From Candidatus Paraburkholderia calva (GTDB lineage Bacteria > Pseudomonadota > Gammaproteobacteria > Burkholderiales > Burkholderiaceae): a stretch of 47,419 nucleotides of DNA. Location: positions 1 to 47,419 of the forward strand of contig LFLF01000010.1 in the NCBI GenBank assembly GCA_001184395.1, in the 5' to 3' direction. Below the pieces are notes generated by a model that saw nothing but the letters and a program-made list of their open reading frames with translations, was not told where the DNA came from and did no database searches. Below are positions 37,793-47,419 of the stretch, one piece after another. Both the position numbers and the translations under genes were made by a program. Position 1 is the first letter of the stretch. Every line of letters begins with the position of its first letter.

Positions 37793-37828
37793 AAAAACCG
37801 GCTGCGTTTACACGCAGCCGGTTTTTTT
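37793..37828. terminator. Bidirectional rho-independent terminator
   Basis: AACCGGCTGCGT/ACGCAGCCGGTT forms a 12-bp stem with a 4-base loop, flanked by A5 on the left and T7 on the right. It serves the DUF3443 gene from the left and the short-chain dehydrogenase gene from the right. Confidence 0.93.
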
Positions 37829-37839
37829 GTGCCTCGGTT

Positions 37840-38583
37840 TTGGATGCCGAGTCCGTCATTCCTCTGCGCGAGGCTGCGTGGCGCCTTTTCGAAGAGCAGG
37901 TCGTAGAGCCGGCGCGGCATCGCATGCAGCAACATGCCTGCGATACGCATCTGCCATGGGAAGGTCGCTTAGCGGACCCGGCGCTCAATGGCCGGCCGCC
38001 TTTCAATGCGAAGCGGCCGGTGTCCATTAGAAACAGCATCGGATGAGGATTGTGCGCGGTCATTTCAGAGCGGACATAGCCCGGCGCAATCGTGACGACT
38101 GCGACGCCGCGTGGCCGCATCTCGACGCGCAACGACTCCAGATACCTCGTCGCCGCCGCCTTCGACATGCTGTATGCGCCCGAGCCGGGCAAGCCGCGCA
38201 CGCCCGCGACGCTCGAAATGCCGACCAGCGTGCCGTGGCGAGCGGCCGTCATCGAAGCCATGAACGGCTCGAAGGTCGCGAATATCGCGAGGTAGTTGGG
38301 TGTCCATCACGGCGCGGAAGGCGTCGAGATCGCCTTGGCCGGTGAGCGCGCCGCGGCTGATGCCCGCGTTCGCGATCACGATATTCGCGGCGCCCTGTTC
38401 GGCCATGAAGCGGCGCGCGGCGTCGGCGAGCACGTCGTGGTCGCGCACATCGGCGGGGTAGAGCGAGATGGAAGCTTAGGGAAAGCGCGCGGCGAACGCC
38501 GCGAGAGACTCGCTGCGGCGGGCGACGAGGCCGATGCCGCTCGATGTGCCGGTGATGAAGACCTTCTGTCGAACCGCATTCAT
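37840..38583 (-). pseudogene. Short-chain dehydrogenase/reductase, broken
   Basis: It starts MNAVRQKVFITGTSSGIGL (the Rossmann TGxxxGIG motif), then a deletion of about 20 residues joins directly to VARRSESL. A TAA (a Gln position) follows AARFP. A frameshift lies at about 38300 (MDT-NYLAIFA), and another at about 37995 after DTGRFAL. The catalytic block SSVAGVRGLPGSGAYSMSKAA with its Ser, Tyr and Lys is still readable. Four lesions, one of them large, show real decay. The 3' end is approximate. Confidence 0.87.
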
Positions 38584-38599
38584 ACCGGCGCGCGCGGGA

Positions 38600-39247
38600 T
38601 CACATCTTTTTGTCGCGGACCTGTTGGACGAGGAAGTCCATCACGTCGGTCGTGCCCTTCAGGCTGTTGGTCTGCACAGGGCCCGTCACGTACTTGCCCT
38701 GCACGATGACCGTCGGCACACCGTCGATGTGATAGTCCGACAGCAGCTTGGAATCGCGCTGAATATCGCTCTGCGTCGAGAACGAGTTGTACGCGTCCAT
38801 GTATTTCTTCGGGTCGATGCCCTGCGTCTTGAGGAAGTCCGCCTGCGCCTGTGGCGCCAGCAGATAGTTCTTCTTCACATGGATTTCGTTGAACACGGCC
38901 GGCATGACCTTTTCCGCGACACCCAATGCGACGAGCGCATGGTACATCTTCGAATGCGGGATGAAATTGTCACGGAAGGCAACCGGCACGCGCTTGAACA
39001 CGACATCCGGACCCTGCTTCTTCTCCCATGCCTCGATATACGGCTCGAACTCGTTGCAGTGCGGGCAGCCGTACCAGAAAAATTCGATGACCTCGACCTT
39101 GTCGGCGGGCGCGCTGACCGGCTGAGGCGCTTGCAATACCGTGTAGTCCTTGCTCTGAGTCGGCGCGGCGTGAACTGCGGTCGCGACGTTCATCGAAGCA
39201 GCGGCGATGCCTAAGGAAAGGGCGAGGGCGCTAAACAGTTTTTTCAT
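38600..39247 (-). CDS. dsbA: Thiol:disulfide interchange protein DsbA
   Basis: This intact 215-residue periplasmic oxidoreductase has a signal peptide (about residues 1-28, ending AVHA), a thioredoxin fold with the active-site Cys61-Pro-His-Cys64 (FFWYGCPHCNEF) and the cis-proline loop GVPTVIV. It introduces disulfides into exported proteins, including the flagellar P-ring in many bacteria. It is followed closely by the dead dehydrogenase and preceded by the SPOR-domain gene on the same strand. Confidence 0.95.
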   Translation of the reverse strand: MKKLFSALALSLGIAAASMNVATAVHAAPTQSKDYTVLQAPQPVSAPADKVEVIEFFWYGCPHCNEFEPYIEAWEKKQGPDVVFKRVPVAFRDNFIPHSKMYHALVALGVAEKVMPAVFNEIHVKKNYLLAPQAQADFLKTQGIDPKKYMDAYNSFSTQSDIQRDSKLLSDYHIDGVPTVIVQGKYVTGPVQTNSLKGTTDVMDFLVQQVRDKKM

Positions 39248-39357
39248 GATCGGAGAAGGAACCAGAGAAGTCCGTTAGTGGGACACCCGTCGCTTAAGCG
39301 TGGCTTAAGCGACACCGCCCGCGACCGCTCGACGCGGCACGGGCGGTATCATCATGC

Positions 39358-40095
39358 TCACTGCTTCGAGAAGCGGATCACGGCGGTATCGACGCCCGCG
39401 TCCGACAGACGCTGACGAGCCGTGTTCATTTCCTCGAACTTCGCGAACGGGCCGATGCGTACGCGATAGTACGTCACACCGCCCGCATCGCGCTGAGTCA
39501 CCTTCGATTCGAAACCCTGGAAGCCCAGACGCGCGCGCTGCTGTTCGGCATCCTGCTGGGTCTTGTATGCGCCGACCTGCAGGTAATAGCCGGTGTTCAC
39601 GTCGCTCGGCGTGGGCGGCGTGGTCTTGACCGTAGTGGCCGGTTGCGAGCCGTTTTTCGCGGCGGCGGCGACGCTGGTCGCGCCCGGCGCGCTGGCGGGA
39701 CTCTTCGCACCGGAAGCGGCGGTGCCCGACGGCGGCACTTCGACGATCTGCGGCTCGTCGAGCATGCCCGACGATTGCGTCTGATTGCTGGTCTGGCCCG
39801 GCGCAGTGTTCGGCGGCGTGGGCTGCGCGGCTTGCGGCACGGCCTGCCCCGGCGTCTTGCCTTGCAGCGGACGGTTCGGATCGTAAGGCTGTGCGGCCTG
39901 CGACGAGGACGAGGCGCTCTCCGACGGCGGCGGCGTGACCTTTGCCACGAACGGCGTGGGCGCACGCGTGATGTACAGCGCGACGATCACGGCGATCGCG
40001 AGGCCGACGATCAGGCCCAGTACGACGCCGAGAAAGGTTCCCCCGGTTTGCTTCGACTGCTTGGATTGCTTGGTCGTGCGGCGTGGTTTTGCCAT
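39358..40095 (-). CDS. SPOR-domain cell-division protein (FtsN-like)
   Basis: This intact protein of 245 residues has a basic cytoplasmic N-terminus (MAKPRRTTKQSKQSK), one membrane helix (TFLGVVLGLIVGLAIAVIVA), a long Pro/Ala/Gln-rich periplasmic linker and a C-terminal SPOR domain (about 170-245; GYYLQVGAYKTQQDAEQQRA, YYRVRIGPFAKFEEM). SPOR domains bind denuded septal peptidoglycan. The gene position next to argS is the usual one for FtsN-like proteins in this group. ATG 40095 is chosen over 40107 because relatives begin MAKPRR. Confidence 0.9.
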   Translation of the reverse strand: MAKPRRTTKQSKQSKQTGGTFLGVVLGLIVGLAIAVIVALYITRAPTPFVAKVTPPPSESASSSSQAAQPYDPNRPLQGKTPGQAVPQAAQPTPPNTAPGQTSNQTQSSGMLDEPQIVEVPPSGTAASGAKSPASAPGATSVAAAAKNGSQPATTVKTTPPTPSDVNTGYYLQVGAYKTQQDAEQQRARLGFQGFESKVTQRDAGGVTYYRVRIGPFAKFEEMNTARQRLSDAGVDTAVIRFSKQ

Positions 40096-40246
40096 CGTAT
40101 GAATCACCTGCGAAAAGTCTTCGAGTTGGCCGACAATTGTAGCTGTGGCTCAAGACAGCTCTGCGCCATGCTGCCATCCGCGCACGCCGAATGTGTCATA
40201 TTCGAAGCGATACGCGAACGCCGGCACGGCGTGCAATTGGGTGCGG

Positions 40247-42031
40247 TCACATCTTTTGAGGAGCGGACACGCCAATGGTGACGAGGCCATTTTCGAGCAC
40301 CTGGCGCGTGGCCGCGAGCAGCGCGATACGCGCGTCGCGTTCCTTCTGGTCATCGACGAGCACGCGCTCGGCATTGTAGAATGAATGAAATTCGCCGGCG
40401 AGATCGCGCAGATAGAACGCGACCGCGTGCGGCGCGAGTTCGGCGGCGGCGTGCGAGAGCATTTCCGGATATTCGGCGAGCTTGTTGAGCAGCGCCATCG
40501 CGCGGTCGCTCGACAGCAGCGAGAGATTGGCCTGCGCCACCTTCGACACATCGCCGCCGAACTTGTCCTTCCAGTCGTTGAGAATCGTACAGATGCGCGC
40601 GTGGGCGTATTGCACGTAGTAGACCGGGTTTTCATCGTTCTGCTTGAGCGCGAGGTCAATGTCGAACACGAACTCGGTATCCGCCTTGCGCGAGATGAGG
40701 AAGAAGCGCACGGCGTCGCGGCCGCGGCGGATGGTCTCTTCGTCGATCTGGTCCGGCGCAGTTTCGTGGCCCGGCGCGAGGCCGCCCGACCATTCGATCA
40801 GATCGCGCACCGTCACGTAGCTGCCCACGCGCTTGGAGATTTTCACTTCCTGACCGTTGCGCATGACGGTGACCATCTTGTGCAGCACGTAGTCGGGATA
40901 GCCCTTCGGAATGCCGATGCCGAGATCCTGCAGGCCGGCGCGCACCCGCGCGATAGTGCCGTGGTGATCCGAGCCCTGCACATTGATGACCTTGGTGAAG
41001 CCGCGTTGCCACTTGGTTACGTGATACGCTACGTCCGGCACGAAGTACGTGTAGGTGCCGTCGGACTTGCGCATGACGCGGTCCTTGTCGTCGCCGTCGT
41101 CGGTGGTGCGCAGCCACAGCGCGCCATCCTGTTCGTAGGTCTTGCCGGCGGCGATCAGCGCATCGACCGTTTTGTCGACGCGGCCTTCCTTGTACAGCGA
41201 CGACTCCAGATAGAACTGGTCGAACTTAACGCCGAACGCGGTCAGATCCAGATCCTGCTCGTGACGCAGATACGCCACCGCGAAGTGGCGGATGGCTTCG
41301 AGGTCTTCGACGTCGCCCTTGCCCTTCACCGGCTCGCCGTCCTTGGCGGCGACCGTTTCGCCCTCCATGTAGTCGCGCGCGATGTCCGCGATGTACTCGC
41401 CGTTATAGGCGACGTCCGGCCACTCGGCATCGCCCGGCTTGAGGCCGCGCGCACGCAGTTGCGTGGAGGTGGCGAGGTTGCCAATCTGCACGCCTGCGTC
41501 GTTGTAGTAGAACTCGCGATGGACGTTATAGCCCTGCGTGCCGAGCAGACTCGACAGCGCGTCGCCGAGTGCTGCCTGACGGCCGTGACCGACATGCAGC
41601 GGACCAGTCGGATTCGCCGAAACGAATTCGATCAGCACGCGCTTGCCCGCGTCGCGCTGCGACTGGCCGAACGCGCGGCCTTCGCCCAGGACGGCCGGGA
41701 TCACGTCTTGCTGTGCGGATGCTGCGAGACGCAGATTGATGAAGCCCGGCCCTACCACTTCCGCGCCCTCCACCAGACCCTTCGCGTTCGGCGCGGCTAG
41801 CAAGGCATCGACGATTTGCTGTGCGAGCTGACGTGGATTGGCGCGCAGCGGCTTGGCGAGCTGCATCGCGACATTCGAGGCGACGTCGCCGTGCGCTGCG
41901 ACCTTGGGTCGTTCGAGCACGATCGACGGCGCGACGAAGGCGGCTTCGCTCGCGCCTTGAGTCGCCTTTGCGACGGTTTGGACCGCGTCGGAGAGGAGCG
42001 TTTCGAGGGTGAGTTTGTGTGCGAGCAGCAT
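40247..42031 (-). CDS. argS: Arginyl-tRNA synthetase
   Basis: This intact 594-residue class-I synthetase has the HIGH-type motif in [19 protein letters not shown] (about residue 135), a KMSKS counterpart as KISKRVGS (about 390) and a C-terminal DALR anticodon-binding helix bundle. It charges tRNA-Arg. The start at 42031 ([13 protein letters not shown]) is chosen because the conserved N-terminal domain begins there. The longer open frame to 42127 has no counterpart. This essential gene shows no lesion. Confidence 0.96.
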   Translation of the reverse strand: MLLAHKLTLETLLSDAVQTVAKATQGASEAAFVAPSIVLERPKVAAHGDVASNVAMQLAKPLRANPRQLAQQIVDALLAAPNAKGLVEGAEVVGPGFINLRLAASAQQDVIPAVLGEGRAFGQSQRDAGKRVLIEFVSANPTGPLHVGHGRQAALGDALSSLLGTQGYNVHREFYYNDAGVQIGNLATSTQLRARGLKPGDAEWPDVAYNGEYIADIARDYMEGETVAAKDGEPVKGKGDVEDLEAIRHFAVAYLRHEQDLDLTAFGVKFDQFYLESSLYKEGRVDKTVDALIAAGKTYEQDGALWLRTTDDGDDKDRVMRKSDGTYTYFVPDVAYHVTKWQRGFTKVINVQGSDHHGTIARVRAGLQDLGIGIPKGYPDYVLHKMVTVMRNGQEVKISKRVGSYVTVRDLIEWSGGLAPGHETAPDQIDEETIRRGRDAVRFFLISRKADTEFVFDIDLALKQNDENPVYYVQYAHARICTILNDWKDKFGGDVSKVAQANLSLLSSDRAMALLNKLAEYPEMLSHAAAELAPHAVAFYLRDLAGEFHSFYNAERVLVDDQKERDARIALLAATRQVLENGLVTIGVSAPQKM

Positions 42032-42261
42032 GCTGAATGAGATCCGGTGGAGCGAGACTTGGCGATGTGCGTCCGGCGGCGCGGATGGCCGCCAGGCCAG
42101 CTCTGCAAGTGTGACGTAGAGTTGCACTACGCAATCGAAGAAGGGATTTTAGCAGGTGCTAAACTGTCTACTCACGGTGGTTTTCAGCAAAGATCGGCTC
42201 GTCGGCACGTCTCAAAACAAAGACCGGCTGTAATCCAACATAAGGAAAAGGACCTTCCATC

Positions 42262-42586
42262 ATGCTGATCACATTCAAAAGCCCAGCTGCACCTGATGTC
42301 ATGATGCTCGAGAATCTCGCGGAGTATCTGCTCGGCATCATCGGGAAACCGCTCGGCGAACGAGGCGTCATCACACACGACGAGATTCCCTCGGCTATCG
42401 AGAAGCTCGAAGCGGGGGTGATGACCTACAAACAGCAGCGCGCGGAGTACGACGTGCCCTTCCACGAAGGCGAGGAAGGGCACGAGCATCACGAGATTCC
42501 CATTGCTGGCGCAGCGCGCGTATCCGTTTCTCGACATGCTTCGGCTCGCGCAGAAGGAGAACAAGGATATTCTCTGGGGCGTCTGA
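42262..42586 (+). pseudogene. DUF1840 family protein, frameshifted
   Basis: The N-terminal 75 residues (MLITFKSPAAPDVMMLENLAEYLLG, ERGVITHDEIPSAIEKLEAG) match DUF1840, a family of about 105-residue soluble proteins of unknown function. A single shift at about 42508 (EIPI-(L)LAQRAYPFLDMLRLAQ) puts the end in another frame; the original stop is at 42584-42586 after ILWGV. It is divergent from argS and converges with metH. Confidence 0.85.
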
Positions 42587-42632
42587 GCGTTCATCCGCGC
42601 ATGTTCTGGCGGACAAAACGAAACACCCAAAG

Positions 42633-42667
42633 AAAAAACCCGCATCGCCGACGATGCGGGTTTTTTT
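42633..42667. terminator. Bidirectional rho-independent terminator
   Basis: The stem AACCCGCATCG/CGATGCGGGTT (11 bp, 4-base loop) has A-runs on the left and T-runs on the right. It lies between the convergent DUF1840 gene and the metH C-terminal gene. Confidence 0.93.
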
Positions 42668-42706
42668 CTTCCTACCAACGCGATGGCGCTGGCGCGGCGA
42701 ATTCTT

Positions 42707-45424
<2,718 letters not shown>

Positions 45425-45447
45425 GTCTTGTATCTCTTTATGCGAAA

Positions 45448-46509
45448 TCAGGCTGCGTCACGGTACTGCGACGGAAAATTACGCGGCTTCACTTCCGCGA
45501 GCGCTTTCGCTACGGCGGCGATGTGATCTGGCGTCGTCCCGCAGCATCCGCCCGCGATGTTCACAAGACCCGATTGCGCGAATTCCTTCAGCAGTCCGGA
45601 GGTCACATCCGGCGTTTCGTCGAAGCCGGTGTCGCTCATCGGATTCGGCAGGCCCGCGTTCGGGTAGCACGACACGTAGGTGTCGCACAGCTTCGCCAGT
45701 TCGGCGATGTACGGGCGCATCAGCGCCGCGCCGAGCGCGCAGTTCAGGCCGAAAGTGAGCGGCCTGGCGTGACGCAGCGAGTTCCAGAACGCCTCGACGG
45801 TCTGGCCCGACAGAATGCGGCCCGAGGCATCCGTGACCGTGCCGGAAATCATGATCGGCAGCAGTTCGCCCCTGTCTTCGAATAGCTCGTCAAGCGCGAA
45901 CAACGCGGCTTTCGCGTTCAGGGTATCGAAGATGGTTTCGACGAGGAATAGGTCGCAGCCTGCATCGAGCAGCGCCTTCGCCTGTTCGTAGTACGCGTCG
46001 CGCAGTTCGTCGAAGCTCACATTGTGCGCGCCCGGGTCGTTCACGTCCGGCGAGATGCTCGCGGTCTTGGGCGTCGGCCCGATCGCGCCCGCGACGAAGC
46101 GCGGCTTGTCCGGCGTCGAATACTTGTCGCAGGCTTCGCGCGCAACCTGCACTGACTCGATGTTCATCTCGGCGGCGAGGTTTTCCATGCCGTAGTCGGC
46201 CTGCGCGACGCTCGTCGCGCCGAAGGTATTGGTCTCGATGATGTCCGCGCCTGCTGCCAGATACTGCTTGTGGATTTCGCGGATCACCTGTGGCTGCGTG
46301 ATCGACAGCAACTCGTTGTTGCCCTTGATGTCGCGCCCGTAGTCTGCGAAGCGCGTGCCGCGATACGCGGCTTCATCGAGTTTGTAGCGCTGGATCATGG
46401 TGCCCATCGCGCCGTCGAGGATCAGAATGCGCTTCTGCAGGAGCACGGGCAGCGCGGCGCCGCGCGTGTAGGCGCGTGCGGGAGTTTTCGACGTGGCGTT
46501 CTGGTTCAT
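45448..46509 (-). CDS. metH: Homocysteine S-methyltransferase part of split MetH
   Basis: This intact 353-residue barrel domain starts [14 protein letters not shown] and has [19 protein letters not shown] and the zinc-binding cysteines in LNCALGA and [10 protein letters not shown]. It binds homocysteine and receives the methyl group from the cobalamin module encoded downstream. The ATG at 46509, after GGGGGTCG, is chosen because relatives start near here. The frame open to 46713 passes through a terminator. Confidence 0.94.
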   Translation of the reverse strand: MNQNATSKTPARAYTRGAALPVLLQKRILILDGAMGTMIQRYKLDEAAYRGTRFADYGRDIKGNNELLSITQPQVIREIHKQYLAAGADIIETNTFGATSVAQADYGMENLAAEMNIESVQVAREACDKYSTPDKPRFVAGAIGPTPKTASISPDVNDPGAHNVSFDELRDAYYEQAKALLDAGCDLFLVETIFDTLNAKAALFALDELFEDRGELLPIMISGTVTDASGRILSGQTVEAFWNSLRHARPLTFGLNCALGAALMRPYIAELAKLCDTYVSCYPNAGLPNPMSDTGFDETPDVTSGLLKEFAQSGLVNIAGGCCGTTPDHIAAVAKALAEVKPRNFPSQYRDAA

Positions 46510-46611
46510 GGCGGACGACCCCCGATTGTGAAATAGCCTGACATTGTAGCCGTTGCGCCGCGCTATTGCCGCGTGCGGCAGGGCGTGGGAACGGTTCCGC
46601 GACGCCAAAAG

Positions 46612-46638
46612 AAAAACCCCGCCAGTAGTGTGGCGGGG
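46612..46638 (-). terminator. Rho-independent terminator of the DUF3567 gene
   Basis: On the minus strand CCCCGCCA/TGGCGGGG (8 bp) is followed by five T, about 90 bases after the DUF3567 stop and just before metH. Confidence 0.85.
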
Positions 46639-46727
46639 TCGATAGGTGTCGCCTGTGGATGGGCGCCCGGGCCGCAGGCGATGTGGCCGGACGGGCACGG
46701 ACGGCTTGACCACCCGCGCGACGCAGT

Positions 46728-46964
46728 TCAGTGAAGCACAACCGGTTGCGTCATCCAGATATCGAACTGGCCGAGAAACTCGTCCACATCTTCGAGGGAT
46801 GGCTCTTCCTCGATCAGCTTCTGCACGTGCTCGCGAAACTTCGCGGCGAGCGCGCCGTCGATGAAGATCTCGCGCTGCGTGTTTTTATCGACGATCTCGT
46901 AGCCGCCCGACATCATCGCGAGATGGTTGTCCTGCGGCGGAAACTCAACGACGCAATAGTTAGG
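46728..46964 (-). pseudogene. DUF3567 family protein, 5' end replaced by an IS element
   Basis: The last 62 residues ([18 protein letters not shown] ... [16 protein letters not shown]) are an intact DUF3567 C-terminus. Reading upstream, the frame continues NYCVVEFPPQDNHLA and then changes into unrelated sequence (LLQRC) at about 46962-46965, where relatives have MQMIYNSP. The start codon and the first 7 or so residues were therefore separated by insertion of the neighbouring element. Initiation at the internal MM (46916) could still give a shortened protein. Confidence 0.85.
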
Positions 46965-47419
46965 GCAACGCTGAAGCAGCCGGTTGTATTCATCGATTCA
47001 GGCGCAAACAGCGGCAGATTCATCGTAAGTGAGGCTTTGCGCCTGGATTTCCGGTCCACCAGGGTGTTGCGCCTGGGCCTGCGGCCCGCTTTCCCCCATT
47101 ACGGGCGAACCTGTGCCATCAATCGCTTGCGCGAAAGATAAACGTTGGTCAACGCCAGCGCAACGAAAGCCCGATTGGCGTTCTTCGCCAGACCCCGATA
47201 GCGCACCTTCGTGAAGCCCCACAGGCGTTTGACAACAGCAAACCCCTGCTCAACGCGAGCACCGATCTTCGACTTGTTGCGATTCTTGCCGCGCGCTACC
47301 TTGTCAATTTCGCCCGCCCGACGCGTACGCTGATTGGTGAAGTCGCGTGCCTTGGCGGCCTTGCCACGCATCAGCGCTTTCTGGCTCGCATAGGCGCTAT
47401 CTCCATAGACGCCTTGCTC
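46962..47419 (-). mobile_element. IS5-family insertion sequence, right part
   Basis: The element runs from the junction in the DUF3567 gene (about 46962) off the right edge. It consists of the 3' part of the transposase gene and about 135 bases of terminal non-coding sequence. The outer end begins about GGGCAACGCTGAAGCAGC. The left end and the target duplication lie outside the window. Confidence 0.8.
47099..47419 (-). CDS. IS5-family transposase, C-terminal part (runs off the window)
   Basis: The visible 106 residues include GVYGDSAYASQKALM, with the second catalytic Asp, and SKIGARVEQGFAVVKRLWGF, with the catalytic Glu, followed by KVRYRGLAKNANRAFVAL and a stop at 47099. This is the DDE nuclease core of IS5-group transposases (KxRARVEH..FgvvKr in relatives). 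No lesion is seen in the part present, so the element may be recent. The gene start is beyond the window. Confidence 0.88.
   Translation of the reverse strand, partial: EQGVYGDSAYASQKALMRGKAAKARDFTNQRTRRAGEIDKVARGKNRNKSKIGARVEQGFAVVKRLWGFTKVRYRGLAKNANRAFVALALTNVYLSRKRLMAQVRP

Noticed and set aside
46510..46611. Cobalamin riboswitch upstream of metH
   Set aside because: The gap between the DUF3567 terminator and the metH start is about 100 bases, too short, and no B12-box-like block is visible.

Overview
The window looks like chromosomal DNA of a Burkholderia-type betaproteobacterium (Burkholderia/Paraburkholderia/Caballeronia group). The GC-rich codon use, the order flhDC-motAB-che, the fliC-fliD-fliT block beside a large TPR glycosyltransferase, the two-piece metH, and the DUF2844/DUF3443/DUF1840/DUF3567 proteins all fit that group. 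I had no database search, so names rest on recognised motifs and remembered family sequences.

The most striking property is genome erosion. Of about 44 protein genes I can reconstruct, about 21 are broken by frameshifts, in-frame stops, small deletions or a lost start codon, and one is interrupted by an IS5-family element at the right edge. Core genes (argS, both metH halves, dsbA, aceK, carbonic anhydrase) are intact. This pattern fits a host-restricted lineage such as the leaf-nodule Burkholderia symbionts (inference). Single-base assembly errors could explain some lesions, but not the substitutions to stop codons or the multi-base deletions.

Layout. 1-130: possible IS end. 175-4375 (minus): MerR regulator, aceK, beta-carbonic anhydrase, thiolase. 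4503-7156: dead metallo-beta-lactamase-fold gene and dead peptide-transporter binding protein. 7394-8658: a yybP-ykoY-type (manganese) riboswitch ahead of an intact sodium/calcium-exchanger-family antiporter. 8762-14448 (minus): fliT, fliD, fliC with a near-perfect sigma-28 promoter, then a broken SPINDLY-type glycosyltransferase. 14629-21241: aldo-keto reductase (intact), then decayed genes: rpsU paralogue, two related orphans, tag, BadF-type ATPase, Cof-type hydrolase, small secreted protein, aqpZ. 21534-22601: intact family-4 glycosyltransferase. 23265-35647 (plus): flhD and flhC (both broken), motA and motB (intact, sigma-28 promoter), cheY1 (broken), cheA, cheW, chemoreceptor (broken), cheR, cheD, cheB, cheY2, cheZ (broken). 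35885-38583: broken DUF2844, DUF3443 and short-chain dehydrogenase genes. 38600-46509: dsbA, SPOR protein, argS, broken DUF1840 gene, metH C-terminal and N-terminal genes. 46728-47419: DUF3567 gene cut by the IS5-family element.

Together the genes describe a flagellar and chemotaxis locus whose master regulator FlhDC is lost, while the motor, filament and most signalling proteins remain readable. Motility has probably been lost recently. I found no CRISPR array, tRNA, rRNA or prophage. The best candidates for something under-described are the riboswitch-controlled antiporter, the repeated RVELF motif in the CheD tail, and the paired aspartyl-protease-like motifs in the DUF3443 protein.
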